From EA-27 sp964396265 (GTDB lineage: Archaea; Thermoplasmatota; Thermoplasmata; RBG-16-68-12; EA-27): a DNA stretch of 64,000 bases. A model generated the notes under the pieces. The model worked only from the letters and a program-made list of their open reading frames with translations, searched no databases and was not told where the DNA came from. Below are positions 25,777 through 33,269 of this stretch, in pieces (the stretch's first letter is position 1; each line of letters opens with the position of its first letter). Made by a program: the position numbers and the translations under genes. The DNA lies in assembly GCA_964396265.1 (NCBI GenBank), contig CAYNEM010000003.1, forward strand, positions 1 through 64,000. Reading direction: 5' to 3'.

Positions 25777-26550
25777 TCAGCGTAAACCGATCAGACCGGA
25801 CGCGTCGAATGCGACAGGAGCGAACTCGGCGGCAGCCTCGACGACGGGCGTCGCGACCTCGACGGGGAGCGAAGCGTTCCCTTCAGTCATCCCGCGAGCG
25901 ACGCCGTCGAGTTCCTCCGCGACCGTGGTGAGGACCGCGGCGCTCACGTGTTCAAGGATCCCCTCGAGCATGGTCAGGACGACCTGGTTCATGACGTGGA
26001 ACGCCTCTCGGAGGCTGAGGTCACTGTCGAGTTTGAGGAGGTTGTCGTTGTCCAACACGACCAGGGAGTCGCACGAGGATTTGAGATCCGCGAGCCCGCC
26101 GTCCGCGGCCGTGCGCCGTCCCTCTTCTCGGAATGGAAGGATTGCGACACCGACCGTGTGGGCCCCCGCGTCCCGCGCGGCGCGTGCAAGCACCGGCGCG
26201 GCCCCGGTGCCCGTGGCACCGCCCAAGCCTGTGACGAGGAACACGATGTCCGCCGTCGTGGCGGATTGGAGCAGGTCACGGCACGCCTCCGCCGCATACG
26301 AGGCGAGGACGGGATCCCCGTCGATCTGGACACCCTGCGCGAGCAGGATGCGGACGTCCGCACGCGTGCGCTCAAGGGAGCCCGCGTCGGTGTTCACCGC
26401 CAGGGTCTCCACGCCGGGCAGCTCCTTCTCGTACACGCGGGTTACGACGTTGCACCCCGCGCCGCCGCAGCCGGCGACGATGATCCGAGGCTCTGCGTCC
26501 CCGGCGATCCTTACGGCGATTCCTGCATCCGCGCTTCCCTCAGGTCCCAT
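25777..26550 (-). CDS. FtsZ-like protein lacking the T7 loop and C-terminal domain
   Basis: A 257-residue protein with the GTP-binding domain of the FtsZ/tubulin family: T1 loop VAGCGGAGCN (residues 25-34), T2 AVNTDA (51-56), tubulin signature GLGGATGTGAAP (108-119), and LDNDNLLKL leading into helix H7. In FtsZ the next part is the T7 loop with NxDFADV, whose Asp activates GTP hydrolysis in the neighbouring subunit, followed by a domain of about 100 residues. Here H7 runs into a short Ala/Val-rich end and stops. It therefore probably binds GTP but cannot make a normal protofilament. The start at 26550 was chosen because upstream sequence is not FtsZ-like. Confidence 0.8.
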   Translation of the reverse strand: MGPEGSADAGIAVRIAGDAEPRIIVAGCGGAGCNVVTRVYEKELPGVETLAVNTDAGSLERTRADVRILLAQGVQIDGDPVLASYAAEACRDLLQSATTADIVFLVTGLGGATGTGAAPVLARAARDAGAHTVGVAILPFREEGRRTAADGGLADLKSSCDSLVVLDNDNLLKLDSDLSLREAFHVMNQVVLTMLEGILEHVSAAVLTTVAEELDGVARGMTEGNASLPVEVATPVVEAAAEFAPVAFDASGLIGLR

Positions 26551-26720
26551 CCGATTGCCTCCTTGCTTGCTCCGGTTCCGGCCCCTCCGGGGTCGGGGGA
26601 GCCAGGCACCCGCACGGTGTCCCGAGGGTGTGCATCCCATCCCTTCTGACGGCTTCCGCGGCGCTCTCCGTGCGTCGCGTCAGGGTGCAGACACCTGGCT
26701 CTCGAACGTCGTCACGTCCT

Positions 26721-27107
26721 TCATTTCGACACGACCTCGTCGCGGTCGCCCATCTTGAGCTCGACCCGCTCGCCCTTGGCCTTCTGGAGTTCCGTCTTGT
26801 GCTCGACGTACCCCTTGATCCGCGCGGCGTCGTAGTGCTCCCGAAGGGCTTGGACGACCGCGTCCTGCCGGTCGTTGAAGTAGCCTTCCGACACCAGGTG
26901 GTCGATGACCTCAAGGACCTTCACAGGCACCTTGAGGGCCACGGTGTTCCCACCCTGGGTCACGTTCTCGATGAACGTCTGGACGGCATCTCGGGCCAGC
27001 TGGCTTCGGTTCCGGAAGTGGGGGTTCTGTTCCAGAAACGCGTCGATCAGCCGGAGATTCTCCTTCTCCAGCCGCAACGTTATCCGGCCGTTGTCGTCCG
27101 CATCCAT
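26721..27107 (-). CDS. Tandem ribbon-helix-helix regulator
   Basis: A 128-residue protein with two RHH units: RITLRLEKENLRLIDAFLEQ...RSQLARDAVQTF (about residues 8-45) and VALKVPVKVLEVIDHLVSEG...RQDAVVQALREH (about 56-92). Each has the beta strand plus two helices typical of CopG/MetJ-type DNA binding. It lies upstream of the FtsZ-like gene on the same strand. RHH regulators next to ftsZ are known in haloarchaea (CdrS), so control of division genes is plausible, but this protein is longer and tandem. The tail after residue 95 is charged. Confidence 0.75.
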   Translation of the reverse strand: MDADDNGRITLRLEKENLRLIDAFLEQNPHFRNRSQLARDAVQTFIENVTQGGNTVALKVPVKVLEVIDHLVSEGYFNDRQDAVVQALREHYDAARIKGYVEHKTELQKAKGERVELKMGDRDEVVSK

Positions 27108-27139
27108 TCGGGTTCACTTCTCCGCCGCGCGCGCCCGAT

Positions 27140-27159
27140 ATGACATCGGTCATACCGAT
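27140..27159. promoter_or_regulatory. Overlapping palindromes upstream of the RHH gene
   Basis: Two perfect dyads overlap: ATGAC-ATCG-GTCAT at 27140-27153 and ATCGGT-CAT-ACCGAT at 27145-27159. They lie 33-52 bases before the RHH start codon and downstream of the TATA-like sequence at 27205-27215, so they are good candidates for an autoregulatory operator. A further inverted pair TTGTCA / TGACAA is at 27217-27222 and 27239-27244. Confidence 0.5.
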
Positions 27160-27373
27160 TTGAGGCGCGTGCAGACGTTGTGCCGCGGGCATGGGGAGGA
27201 ACGCTATAAATAGCTTTTGTCAAGAATATGACGAGATGTGACAACGATGGGATGTCGCGGGTTCGTGGCGAACTTCGAACATTTATCCTCACGCATGAAT
27301 AATTCTAAGCCCTCCATAGGAATTGCCTGAAACGCCAAAGCTTTTACCCGCCCCCCTCTTACGCGCGTCGCCT

Positions 27374-30277
27374 ATGTCGGTCCCGTCCCCGTACGATCCG
27401 AGGCTCGTCGAGCCGAAATGGCAGCGGGTGTGGGAGGAGAAGGGGGTGCATCGCGCGCGCGCCGCCCCCACGAGGCCGAAGTTCTTCGCCTGCGTCCCCT
27501 ACCCCTACATGAGCGGGTACCAGCACCTGGGGTTCGGGGTCTCGTTCCTGCGAGCGGAGTTCCTCGCGCGGTACAAGAGGATGACGGGCTTCAACGTCCT
27601 GCTCCCGCAAGCCTTCCACTGCACCGGGTTGCCCATCCTCGGCGCGGCCCGCCGGGTCGCGGAGGGAGAGCCGAAACAGATCGAGATCCTCCGAGCCATG
27701 GGCGTGTCGGAAGGCGAGATTCCGAAGTTCGCGGACCCATTGCATTGGATCGAGGTTTTCCCGGAAGCCACGCGCGAGGACCTCCGGCGCCTCGGCGCGG
27801 CTGTGGACTGGTCCCGGTCCTTCATCACGACGCCCCTGAATCCTCCGTACGACGCGTTCGTCCGATGGCAGTTCCGCCGCCTGCAGGAGGGCGGGTATGT
27901 GCAGGTGGGCTCGCACCCCGTGGTCTGGTGTCCGAAGGACCAGGCCCCGATCGGGGACCACGACCGGCTCGAGGGCGAGGGCGTGCAGCCCGTGAGCTTC
28001 ACGCTCTTGAAGTTCCCCTGGGCGAACGTGTTCCTCGTTGCGGCGACGCTGCGGCCGGAGACGGTCTTCGGCCAGACGAACCTGTGGGTCGACCCGGACG
28101 CAACGTACGTGGAAGCGGAGATCGACGGGGAGACCTGGGTCATGAACCGTGGTGCCGCCGACAAGCTCCAAGAGCAGGGACGGTCGGTCCGCGTGACCGG
28201 GGAGATCAAAGGGAGCGATCTCGTCGGCCGCGAAGTGCTCGCCCCTGGCGTGGACCGCCTCATCCCCGTGCTCCCCGGCCGTTTCCTAAACCAGAACCGG
28301 GGGACCGGGATCGTGACGAGCGTCCCCTCCGACGCACCGGACGACTGGATGGCGCTCAAGGACTTGCAAGCGGACGAAGCGCAGCTGCGAGCGTACGGCC
28401 TCGACGTAGGGACCGTGCGGGCGATCCGACCGATCCCGATCATCCGCAGCGAGGGCTGGGGCCCCCTCCCCGCCGTCGAGATCAGCGAGCGGATGGGGAT
28501 CGCGGGCCAGCTCGACCGCGAGAAGTTGGAGGCCGCGAAGGCGGAGATCTACCGCACTGGCTTCTACACCGGCGTGATGACAGAGGCCGCCGGGGAGTTC
28601 GCGGGCCAGAAGGTCGAAGAGGCGAAGGAGCGGATCCGGGAGCGACTCGTGCAGGCAGGGCAGGCGGCGACGATGTGGGAGCCGGCGGAGGAGGTCGTGT
28701 GCCGATGCACGACGCGCGCGCTCGTGAAGATCGTCGAGGACCAGTGGTTCCTCACCTACGCGGACGCCGCATGGAAGAAGGAGGCGCACGACGCGCTGAG
28801 CCGGATGGTCCTCTACCCGGAGTCCGTCCGGAAGCAGTTCCGCCATACCGTCGACTGGCTCCGGGACTGGGCGTGCGCGCACCACAAGGGGCTGGGCACG
28901 AAGCTGCCCTGGGACGACCAGTGGGTCATCGAGTCCCTCTCCGACTCCACGGTCTACATGGCGTACTACACGATTGCGCACGCGCTCCAGGAGGGCAAGT
29001 TGCGGTCCGAGGTCCCCTGGGCACAGTCCCTGACGGATGGGTTCTTCGATTACATCTTCCTCGACGAAGGGACGCCGGAGGCTGCGGCGGCGGCCGTCGG
29101 CCTCGACGCCAGGTCCGTCGAGTCGCTCCGCAAGGAGTTCCAGTACTGGTATCCGTTCGACCTGCGGAACACGGGGAAGGACCTCGTGCAGAACCACATG
29201 ACGTTCTGCCTGTTCAACCACGCCGCGTTGTTTCCCCGGGAGAAGTGGCCGCGCGGGTTCGGGATCAACGGGATGGTCCGCCTCGGTGGCGCGCCGATGT
29301 CGAAGTCGAAGGGGAACGTGTGGTACCTCCGCGCCGCCCTCGAGGAGTGGGGCGCCGACGTGGTGCGCCTCATGGTCGCGAACGCCGGAGACGGCGCGGA
29401 CGACCCTCATCTCAACCTGGACTTTGCGGAGATCGCCCGGGCGCGCGTCGCCGCGTGGTTCGCGTACGCCACTGGCGGTCCGCCGACGACGGAGGATTCC
29501 ACGCCGCTTGACCCGTGGTTCCTATCCAAGCTCACCCGCTGTGTCCTGACGTCGCGCGAGGGCATGGAGGCGATGGAGTACCGGACGGCGCTTCGCGCGG
29601 GGTTCTTCGACCTGCAGGCCGCGTGGGACTGGTACGTGGTGCGCGTCGGCGCCCCGAACCGGGCGCTTCGGGAGCGCTTCCTGGAGGTCCAGACGAAGCT
29701 GCTCGCGCCGTTCGCGCCGCACGTGGCCGAGGAGATCTGGCAAAGGCTTGGTCGTTCGGACTTCGTCGTGTCCTCCCCGTACCCGGAAGCGCGCCAGGTG
29801 GAGCTCAACGTGGCGGCGGAGGCGGCGGAGGCGACGTTGCGCGACACGCTCGCCGACGTGCGAGAGATCCTGAAGGTCACCGGACTCACACCGAGGGGCG
29901 TCACCCTGTTCACCGCTCCCCCGTGGAAGCGCGAGGTGTACGCTCTGGCCGTAGGCCTTGCAAGGGAAGGCGGCCTGACGATGAGAGGGCTGATGGAGCG
30001 CGCGACCGCGCTTGCGTCGCTTCGGGAGCGGGCGGGGGACGTGGCGGCGTTCGCCCAGCAGGCGGTCAACGAGCTCTCCCGTCGAAACGCCGAGGAGCTC
30101 TCGGTCGCGGCGGCCTCCGTGGATGAGAGGGCCTACCTGGAGACCGCCTTGGCGTTCCTCTCCCGAGAGGTCGGCTGCCCGGTCTCGGTGCACGATGCGG
30201 AGGAGGCCGGGGTTCCGGATCCGCATGGGAAGGCGCGGCGGGCGCTGCCGGGTCGGCCCGCGATCTCCGTGGAGTGA
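27374..30277 (+). CDS. leuS: Leucyl-tRNA synthetase
   Basis: Class I synthetase of 967 residues, archaeal/eukaryotic LeuRS type with the large CP1 editing domain. It starts MSVPSPYDPRLVEPKWQRVWEE; the HIGH-type motif is YQHLGFG near residue 42 and the KMSKS loop is PMSKSKGN near 640. An earlier in-frame start adds 17 residues before the conserved beginning. A TATA-like AAAGCTTTTA lies about 30 bases before the ATG. The next gene overlaps it by 4 bases. Confidence 0.97.
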   Translation: MSVPSPYDPRLVEPKWQRVWEEKGVHRARAAPTRPKFFACVPYPYMSGYQHLGFGVSFLRAEFLARYKRMTGFNVLLPQAFHCTGLPILGAARRVAEGEPKQIEILRAMGVSEGEIPKFADPLHWIEVFPEATREDLRRLGAAVDWSRSFITTPLNPPYDAFVRWQFRRLQEGGYVQVGSHPVVWCPKDQAPIGDHDRLEGEGVQPVSFTLLKFPWANVFLVAATLRPETVFGQTNLWVDPDATYVEAEIDGETWVMNRGAADKLQEQGRSVRVTGEIKGSDLVGREVLAPGVDRLIPVLPGRFLNQNRGTGIVTSVPSDAPDDWMALKDLQADEAQLRAYGLDVGTVRAIRPIPIIRSEGWGPLPAVEISERMGIAGQLDREKLEAAKAEIYRTGFYTGVMTEAAGEFAGQKVEEAKERIRERLVQAGQAATMWEPAEEVVCRCTTRALVKIVEDQWFLTYADAAWKKEAHDALSRMVLYPESVRKQFRHTVDWLRDWACAHHKGLGTKLPWDDQWVIESLSDSTVYMAYYTIAHALQEGKLRSEVPWAQSLTDGFFDYIFLDEGTPEAAAAAVGLDARSVESLRKEFQYWYPFDLRNTGKDLVQNHMTFCLFNHAALFPREKWPRGFGINGMVRLGGAPMSKSKGNVWYLRAALEEWGADVVRLMVANAGDGADDPHLNLDFAEIARARVAAWFAYATGGPPTTEDSTPLDPWFLSKLTRCVLTSREGMEAMEYRTALRAGFFDLQAAWDWYVVRVGAPNRALRERFLEVQTKLLAPFAPHVAEEIWQRLGRSDFVVSSPYPEARQVELNVAAEAAEATLRDTLADVREILKVTGLTPRGVTLFTAPPWKREVYALAVGLAREGGLTMRGLMERATALASLRERAGDVAAFAQQAVNELSRRNAEELSVAAASVDERAYLETALAFLSREVGCPVSVHDAEEAGVPDPHGKARRALPGRPAISVE

Positions 30278-30831
30278 TCGAAATGCCCATCCGTCTGCCC
30301 TTCCGCCGGCGCATGGAGCCCCGGGGACCCGTGGCGTTCCGGAGGCGTATCCCACCGACGCCGCAGGCCACCCGGCTCATGAAGATCTCGCTGGCCTCGG
30401 GCCTCCTGTTCATCCTCGTCCTTTCGGCAGTGTTCGTTCCGAGGGCCCTGCAGTACGGTCAGCCGCCGAATCCGATCGCGGTCCTCGCGCTCCGATCGTC
30501 CGATCCGTTCATCATCGAGGTCGTGCAAGTGAACGTGGAGAAGCCGCTTTCGGAGTACCGCGCGGAGCTGAACGTCTCGGGATACGGACGACCTTCCCTG
30601 AACGCGACCCAGAATCCGCTTGGGGAAGGCGCATGGCCGGCGCCGTTCGCCGGCGACGTCTCCTTCGACGACGCGGACGGCGACGGGGCACTGTCCGCGG
30701 GGGACACGTTCACGGTCCTGTCTCGGGCGGGATACTCCTCGTATCTCCTGCTCGTCTTCCACGAGAGCGCTTTCGTGGATTCCCGGCCGCCGTGCCCGTG
30801 CGCCGCCGCACGCATCGAGTTCCCCTCCTAG
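30274..30831 (+). CDS. Membrane-anchored protein with EF-hand-like loop
   Basis: A protein of up to 185 residues. A basic N-terminal stretch is followed by one hydrophobic segment (SLASGLLFILVLSAVFVP), so the rest should lie outside the cell. The outer domain is beta-rich and holds DDADGDGALSAGD, an EF-hand / dockerin-like calcium loop. The start is uncertain: GTG at 30274 overlaps the leuS stop, ATG at 30283 or 30379 are alternatives, and the last gives a clean signal-anchor. Family not recognised; pilin-like processing was considered. Confidence 0.55.
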   Translation: MIEMPIRLPFRRRMEPRGPVAFRRRIPPTPQATRLMKISLASGLLFILVLSAVFVPRALQYGQPPNPIAVLALRSSDPFIIEVVQVNVEKPLSEYRAELNVSGYGRPSLNATQNPLGEGAWPAPFAGDVSFDDADGDGALSAGDTFTVLSRAGYSSYLLLVFHESAFVDSRPPCPCAAARIEFPS

Positions 30832-30873
30832 CCCGATACCTTTATGGCGCTCGCGTTCTTCGCACGGAATTGC

Positions 30874-30947
30874 GGGCCCATAGCTTAGTCAGGTAGAGCA
30901 ATCGGCTCTTAACCGATAGGTCAAGGGTTCGAATCCCTTTGGGCCCG
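30874..30947 (+). tRNA. tRNA-Lys (CUU)
   Basis: Plus-strand cloverleaf with acceptor GGGCCCA pairing to TGGGCCC, discriminator G. The anticodon arm ATCGG-CTCTTAA-CCGAT gives CUU at 34-36. A TATA-like CCTTTATGG lies about 30 bases upstream. The GPN GTPase start is 17 bases downstream. Confidence 0.93.
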
Positions 30948-30963
30948 TCCCCGTGGTGCGTCC

Positions 30964-31731
30964 GTGTCCCGCAACCTCTATCTCCTCGGAACCGCCGGCT
31001 CGGGGAAGACGACGCTCACCCACGCGTTCCAGAACTGGATGCAGTCGCAGGGCCTCGACTCGATCACGGTGAACCTGGACCCCGGCGTCGAGGACCTCCC
31101 GTACGCCCCCGACGTGGACGTGCGCGACTGGATTCGTCTGGACGAGATCATGGAGCAGCGGGGCCTAGGACCCAACGGGGCGCAGATCGTGGCGGCGGAT
31201 CTCCTAGCGCTCAACGCGAACGAGATCGCGGAGGTGCTCGAAAAGTTCCAGACGAACTACGTATTGATCGACACCCCGGGTCAGATGGAACTGTTCACCT
31301 TCCGCGAATCCGCGCGTGTCGTGATTGACACGTTCGGCCGCGAGGATTCCGCGCTCATCTACCTCAACGACCCTGCGCTCGTCAAGCAGCCGTCCGGCCT
31401 CGTGTCCTCGATGCTCCTCGTCGCGACGACGCAGTTCCGACACAACCTCCCCTTCATCAACGTGCTCAGCAAGGCGGACCTGCTCACGCCCGAAGAGCTC
31501 GAGCAGGTGTTGAAGTGGTCCGACGAGCCCATGGCGCTGTACGCCGCGCTCTCGGAGGCCGAGCCGGCGCCACGGATGGTCTTGGACACCGCGTTCTTCG
31601 AATCCCTGGAGACGATCGGTGCGTACAAGCGGTTGACCGCAGTCTCCTCGGAGACACCGTCCGGTTTCGAGGAGATCTACGCGCAGGTCCAGATGGTGTT
31701 CGAAGGCGGCGAGGATCTCCGTCCGGACTAG
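30964..31731 (+). CDS. GPN-loop GTPase
   Basis: A 255-residue GTPase of the archaeal/eukaryotic GPN (XAB1/Npa3) family, dimeric and related to RNA polymerase assembly in eukaryotes. Walker A is GTAGSGKTT (Gly9-Thr17), the family-defining GPN is in RGLGPNGAQ near residue 67, and the Walker B/G3 is LIDTPGQMELF near 100. NVLSKADLL is the G4 motif. GTG start 17 bases after tRNA-Lys. Confidence 0.93.
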   Translation: MSRNLYLLGTAGSGKTTLTHAFQNWMQSQGLDSITVNLDPGVEDLPYAPDVDVRDWIRLDEIMEQRGLGPNGAQIVAADLLALNANEIAEVLEKFQTNYVLIDTPGQMELFTFRESARVVIDTFGREDSALIYLNDPALVKQPSGLVSSMLLVATTQFRHNLPFINVLSKADLLTPEELEQVLKWSDEPMALYAALSEAEPAPRMVLDTAFFESLETIGAYKRLTAVSSETPSGFEEIYAQVQMVFEGGEDLRPD

Positions 31732-31746
31732 ATGGGGGCCGTGCGC

Positions 31747-32952
31747 CTAGGACAGCTCCAGCTCCTGGAGTATTTCGGGATGTCTCTCGCGCATCGCTTC
31801 GAGGATCGCTGGCCCGCTGATCTGCGGCAGCGCCAGGTTCGCGACGGCGCGCACGAGACGGTTGAGCGTCGCGTCGTCCATCGTCCGCAGTCTCTCCTTG
31901 AGCATGTAGTTCCGTTGCAGCTGCTTCTCGAAGCGAGCCCTCCACCGGTGGTCGTACCTCTGCAAGAATGCGGCCGAGAAATCGTCCGCCGCCAACGCCT
32001 GCCCCGCGACCTCGCCGGCGTACCGGCCTGCGACGCAGCCGTTCATGATGCCGCCGCCCGTGAGCGGGTCGGTTATCCGCGCAGCGTCCCCCACGAGGAC
32101 GCATCCGCTGGTGACCGTGCGCTCGAGGGGTGCCGACACGCTGACGCCCCCCGCGATCTCCGAGAGGACGTTCCCTCGGCCCAGGTCCGGGTGCTCATGC
32201 AGGAATCGGTCCAGGTAGGTCTTGGCCTCCGCCTTGTCGCGGAGCCTCGATAGGTTCACCCCGATGCCGACGTTCGCCACGTCCTCGCCCTTCCAGAAGA
32301 CCCAGGCGTAGCCGCCGGGTGCGCAGGAGCCCAGGTAGAAGTCGTCGAACCTCGCGTCGCCCTCGACGCCGACCATCGTGTACTCGATGCACGCGTCGAT
32401 GTCCCGCGCCGTCAGGGGCGTCGCGAGGCCCGCCCAGCGGCCGACCTGGGATTCGAAGCCGTCCGCGCCGATCACAAGCTTCGCGCGAACGTCGAAGGTC
32501 CGGCCCATGTGCTCGCACCTGGCGCCGACGATCTGGCCGGACTCCTTGAGGAGGCCGACGGCGCTCGTCCGGATGCGGATCTCCGCGCCCGCGCGCGCCG
32601 CCTCAGCAGCCAGATACCGGTCGAACAGGTCGCGCTCCACTGTGTATCCCACCTCGTTCCCCGCCAAGGACGCGTCGATCGTGAGGGACGTACCGTCGGG
32701 CGCGAAGACGCGGGCGCCTTGGACCTCGTGCGCGACGAACTTGGCGCTCGGGGGGACGCCGATCTCCTCGAGCCAGCCCTTTGCGATCCCTTCGCCGCAT
32801 CGGACGGGCACGCCGATCTCCGTGCGTTTCTCGATGAGGAGAGTGCGGCACCCCGCGTTGGCGGCGTACCTGGCGGCGGTACTCCCCGAGGGCCCCGCGC
32901 CGACGACGAGGACGTCGTACGACTCCACGCCGGGACGACCCGGACGTTCCAT
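31747..32952 (-). CDS. Geranylgeranyl reductase (archaeal lipid saturation)
   Basis: A 401-residue FAD-dependent reductase of the digeranylgeranylglycerophospholipid reductase family, which saturates the isoprenoid chains of archaeal membrane lipids. FAD motif VLVVGAGPSGSTAARYAA, conserved PVRCGEGI near residue 50, and C-terminal VGDAARITDPLTGGGIMNGCVAGRYAGE are all present. Start at ATG 32952. The stop is 15 bases from the GPN gene stop (convergent). Confidence 0.9.
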   Translation of the reverse strand: MERPGRPGVESYDVLVVGAGPSGSTAARYAANAGCRTLLIEKRTEIGVPVRCGEGIAKGWLEEIGVPPSAKFVAHEVQGARVFAPDGTSLTIDASLAGNEVGYTVERDLFDRYLAAEAARAGAEIRIRTSAVGLLKESGQIVGARCEHMGRTFDVRAKLVIGADGFESQVGRWAGLATPLTARDIDACIEYTMVGVEGDARFDDFYLGSCAPGGYAWVFWKGEDVANVGIGVNLSRLRDKAEAKTYLDRFLHEHPDLGRGNVLSEIAGGVSVSAPLERTVTSGCVLVGDAARITDPLTGGGIMNGCVAGRYAGEVAGQALAADDFSAAFLQRYDHRWRARFEKQLQRNYMLKERLRTMDDATLNRLVRAVANLALPQISGPAILEAMRERHPEILQELELS

Positions 32953-33008
32953 AATAAACCTTCCCGGGCAAACCATTTTGGCGGCGATGCGGATTCCACT
33001 CCGTCCCT

Positions 33009-33269
33009 GTGTCGTCCAACCCGCTGCGAGAGTGGGGCACTGCGCTCCTGGTGCTGGGTTCGATCCTCGCCGTCATCGCGGGGGCGTTCTTCGTCGCTCA
33101 GGGCTTGATCGCCAACGCCACTCCGAGGTCGTACGGGTTCCGCGACAACGCGACCGGGGCGGGATGGCTGGCGGTGATGCTATGCGCCCTCGGCGGCGCT
33201 CTTCGGGTCTTGGACTACGTCACGATCGTGCGACCCCGTCGCCTAACGACCGACCTTCGTCCGCGATAG
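33009..33269 (+). CDS. Small two-TM membrane protein
   Basis: An 86-residue protein with two membrane segments: TALLVLGSILAVIAGAFFVAQGL near residues 12-34 and GWLAVMLCALGGALRVLDYV near 52-71. GTG start. No family recognised. It overlaps the convergent synthetase gene by 27 bases at its 3' end, which is real because both frames read well. Confidence 0.5.
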   Translation: MSSNPLREWGTALLVLGSILAVIAGAFFVAQGLIANATPRSYGFRDNATGAGWLAVMLCALGGALRVLDYVTIVRPRRLTTDLRPR

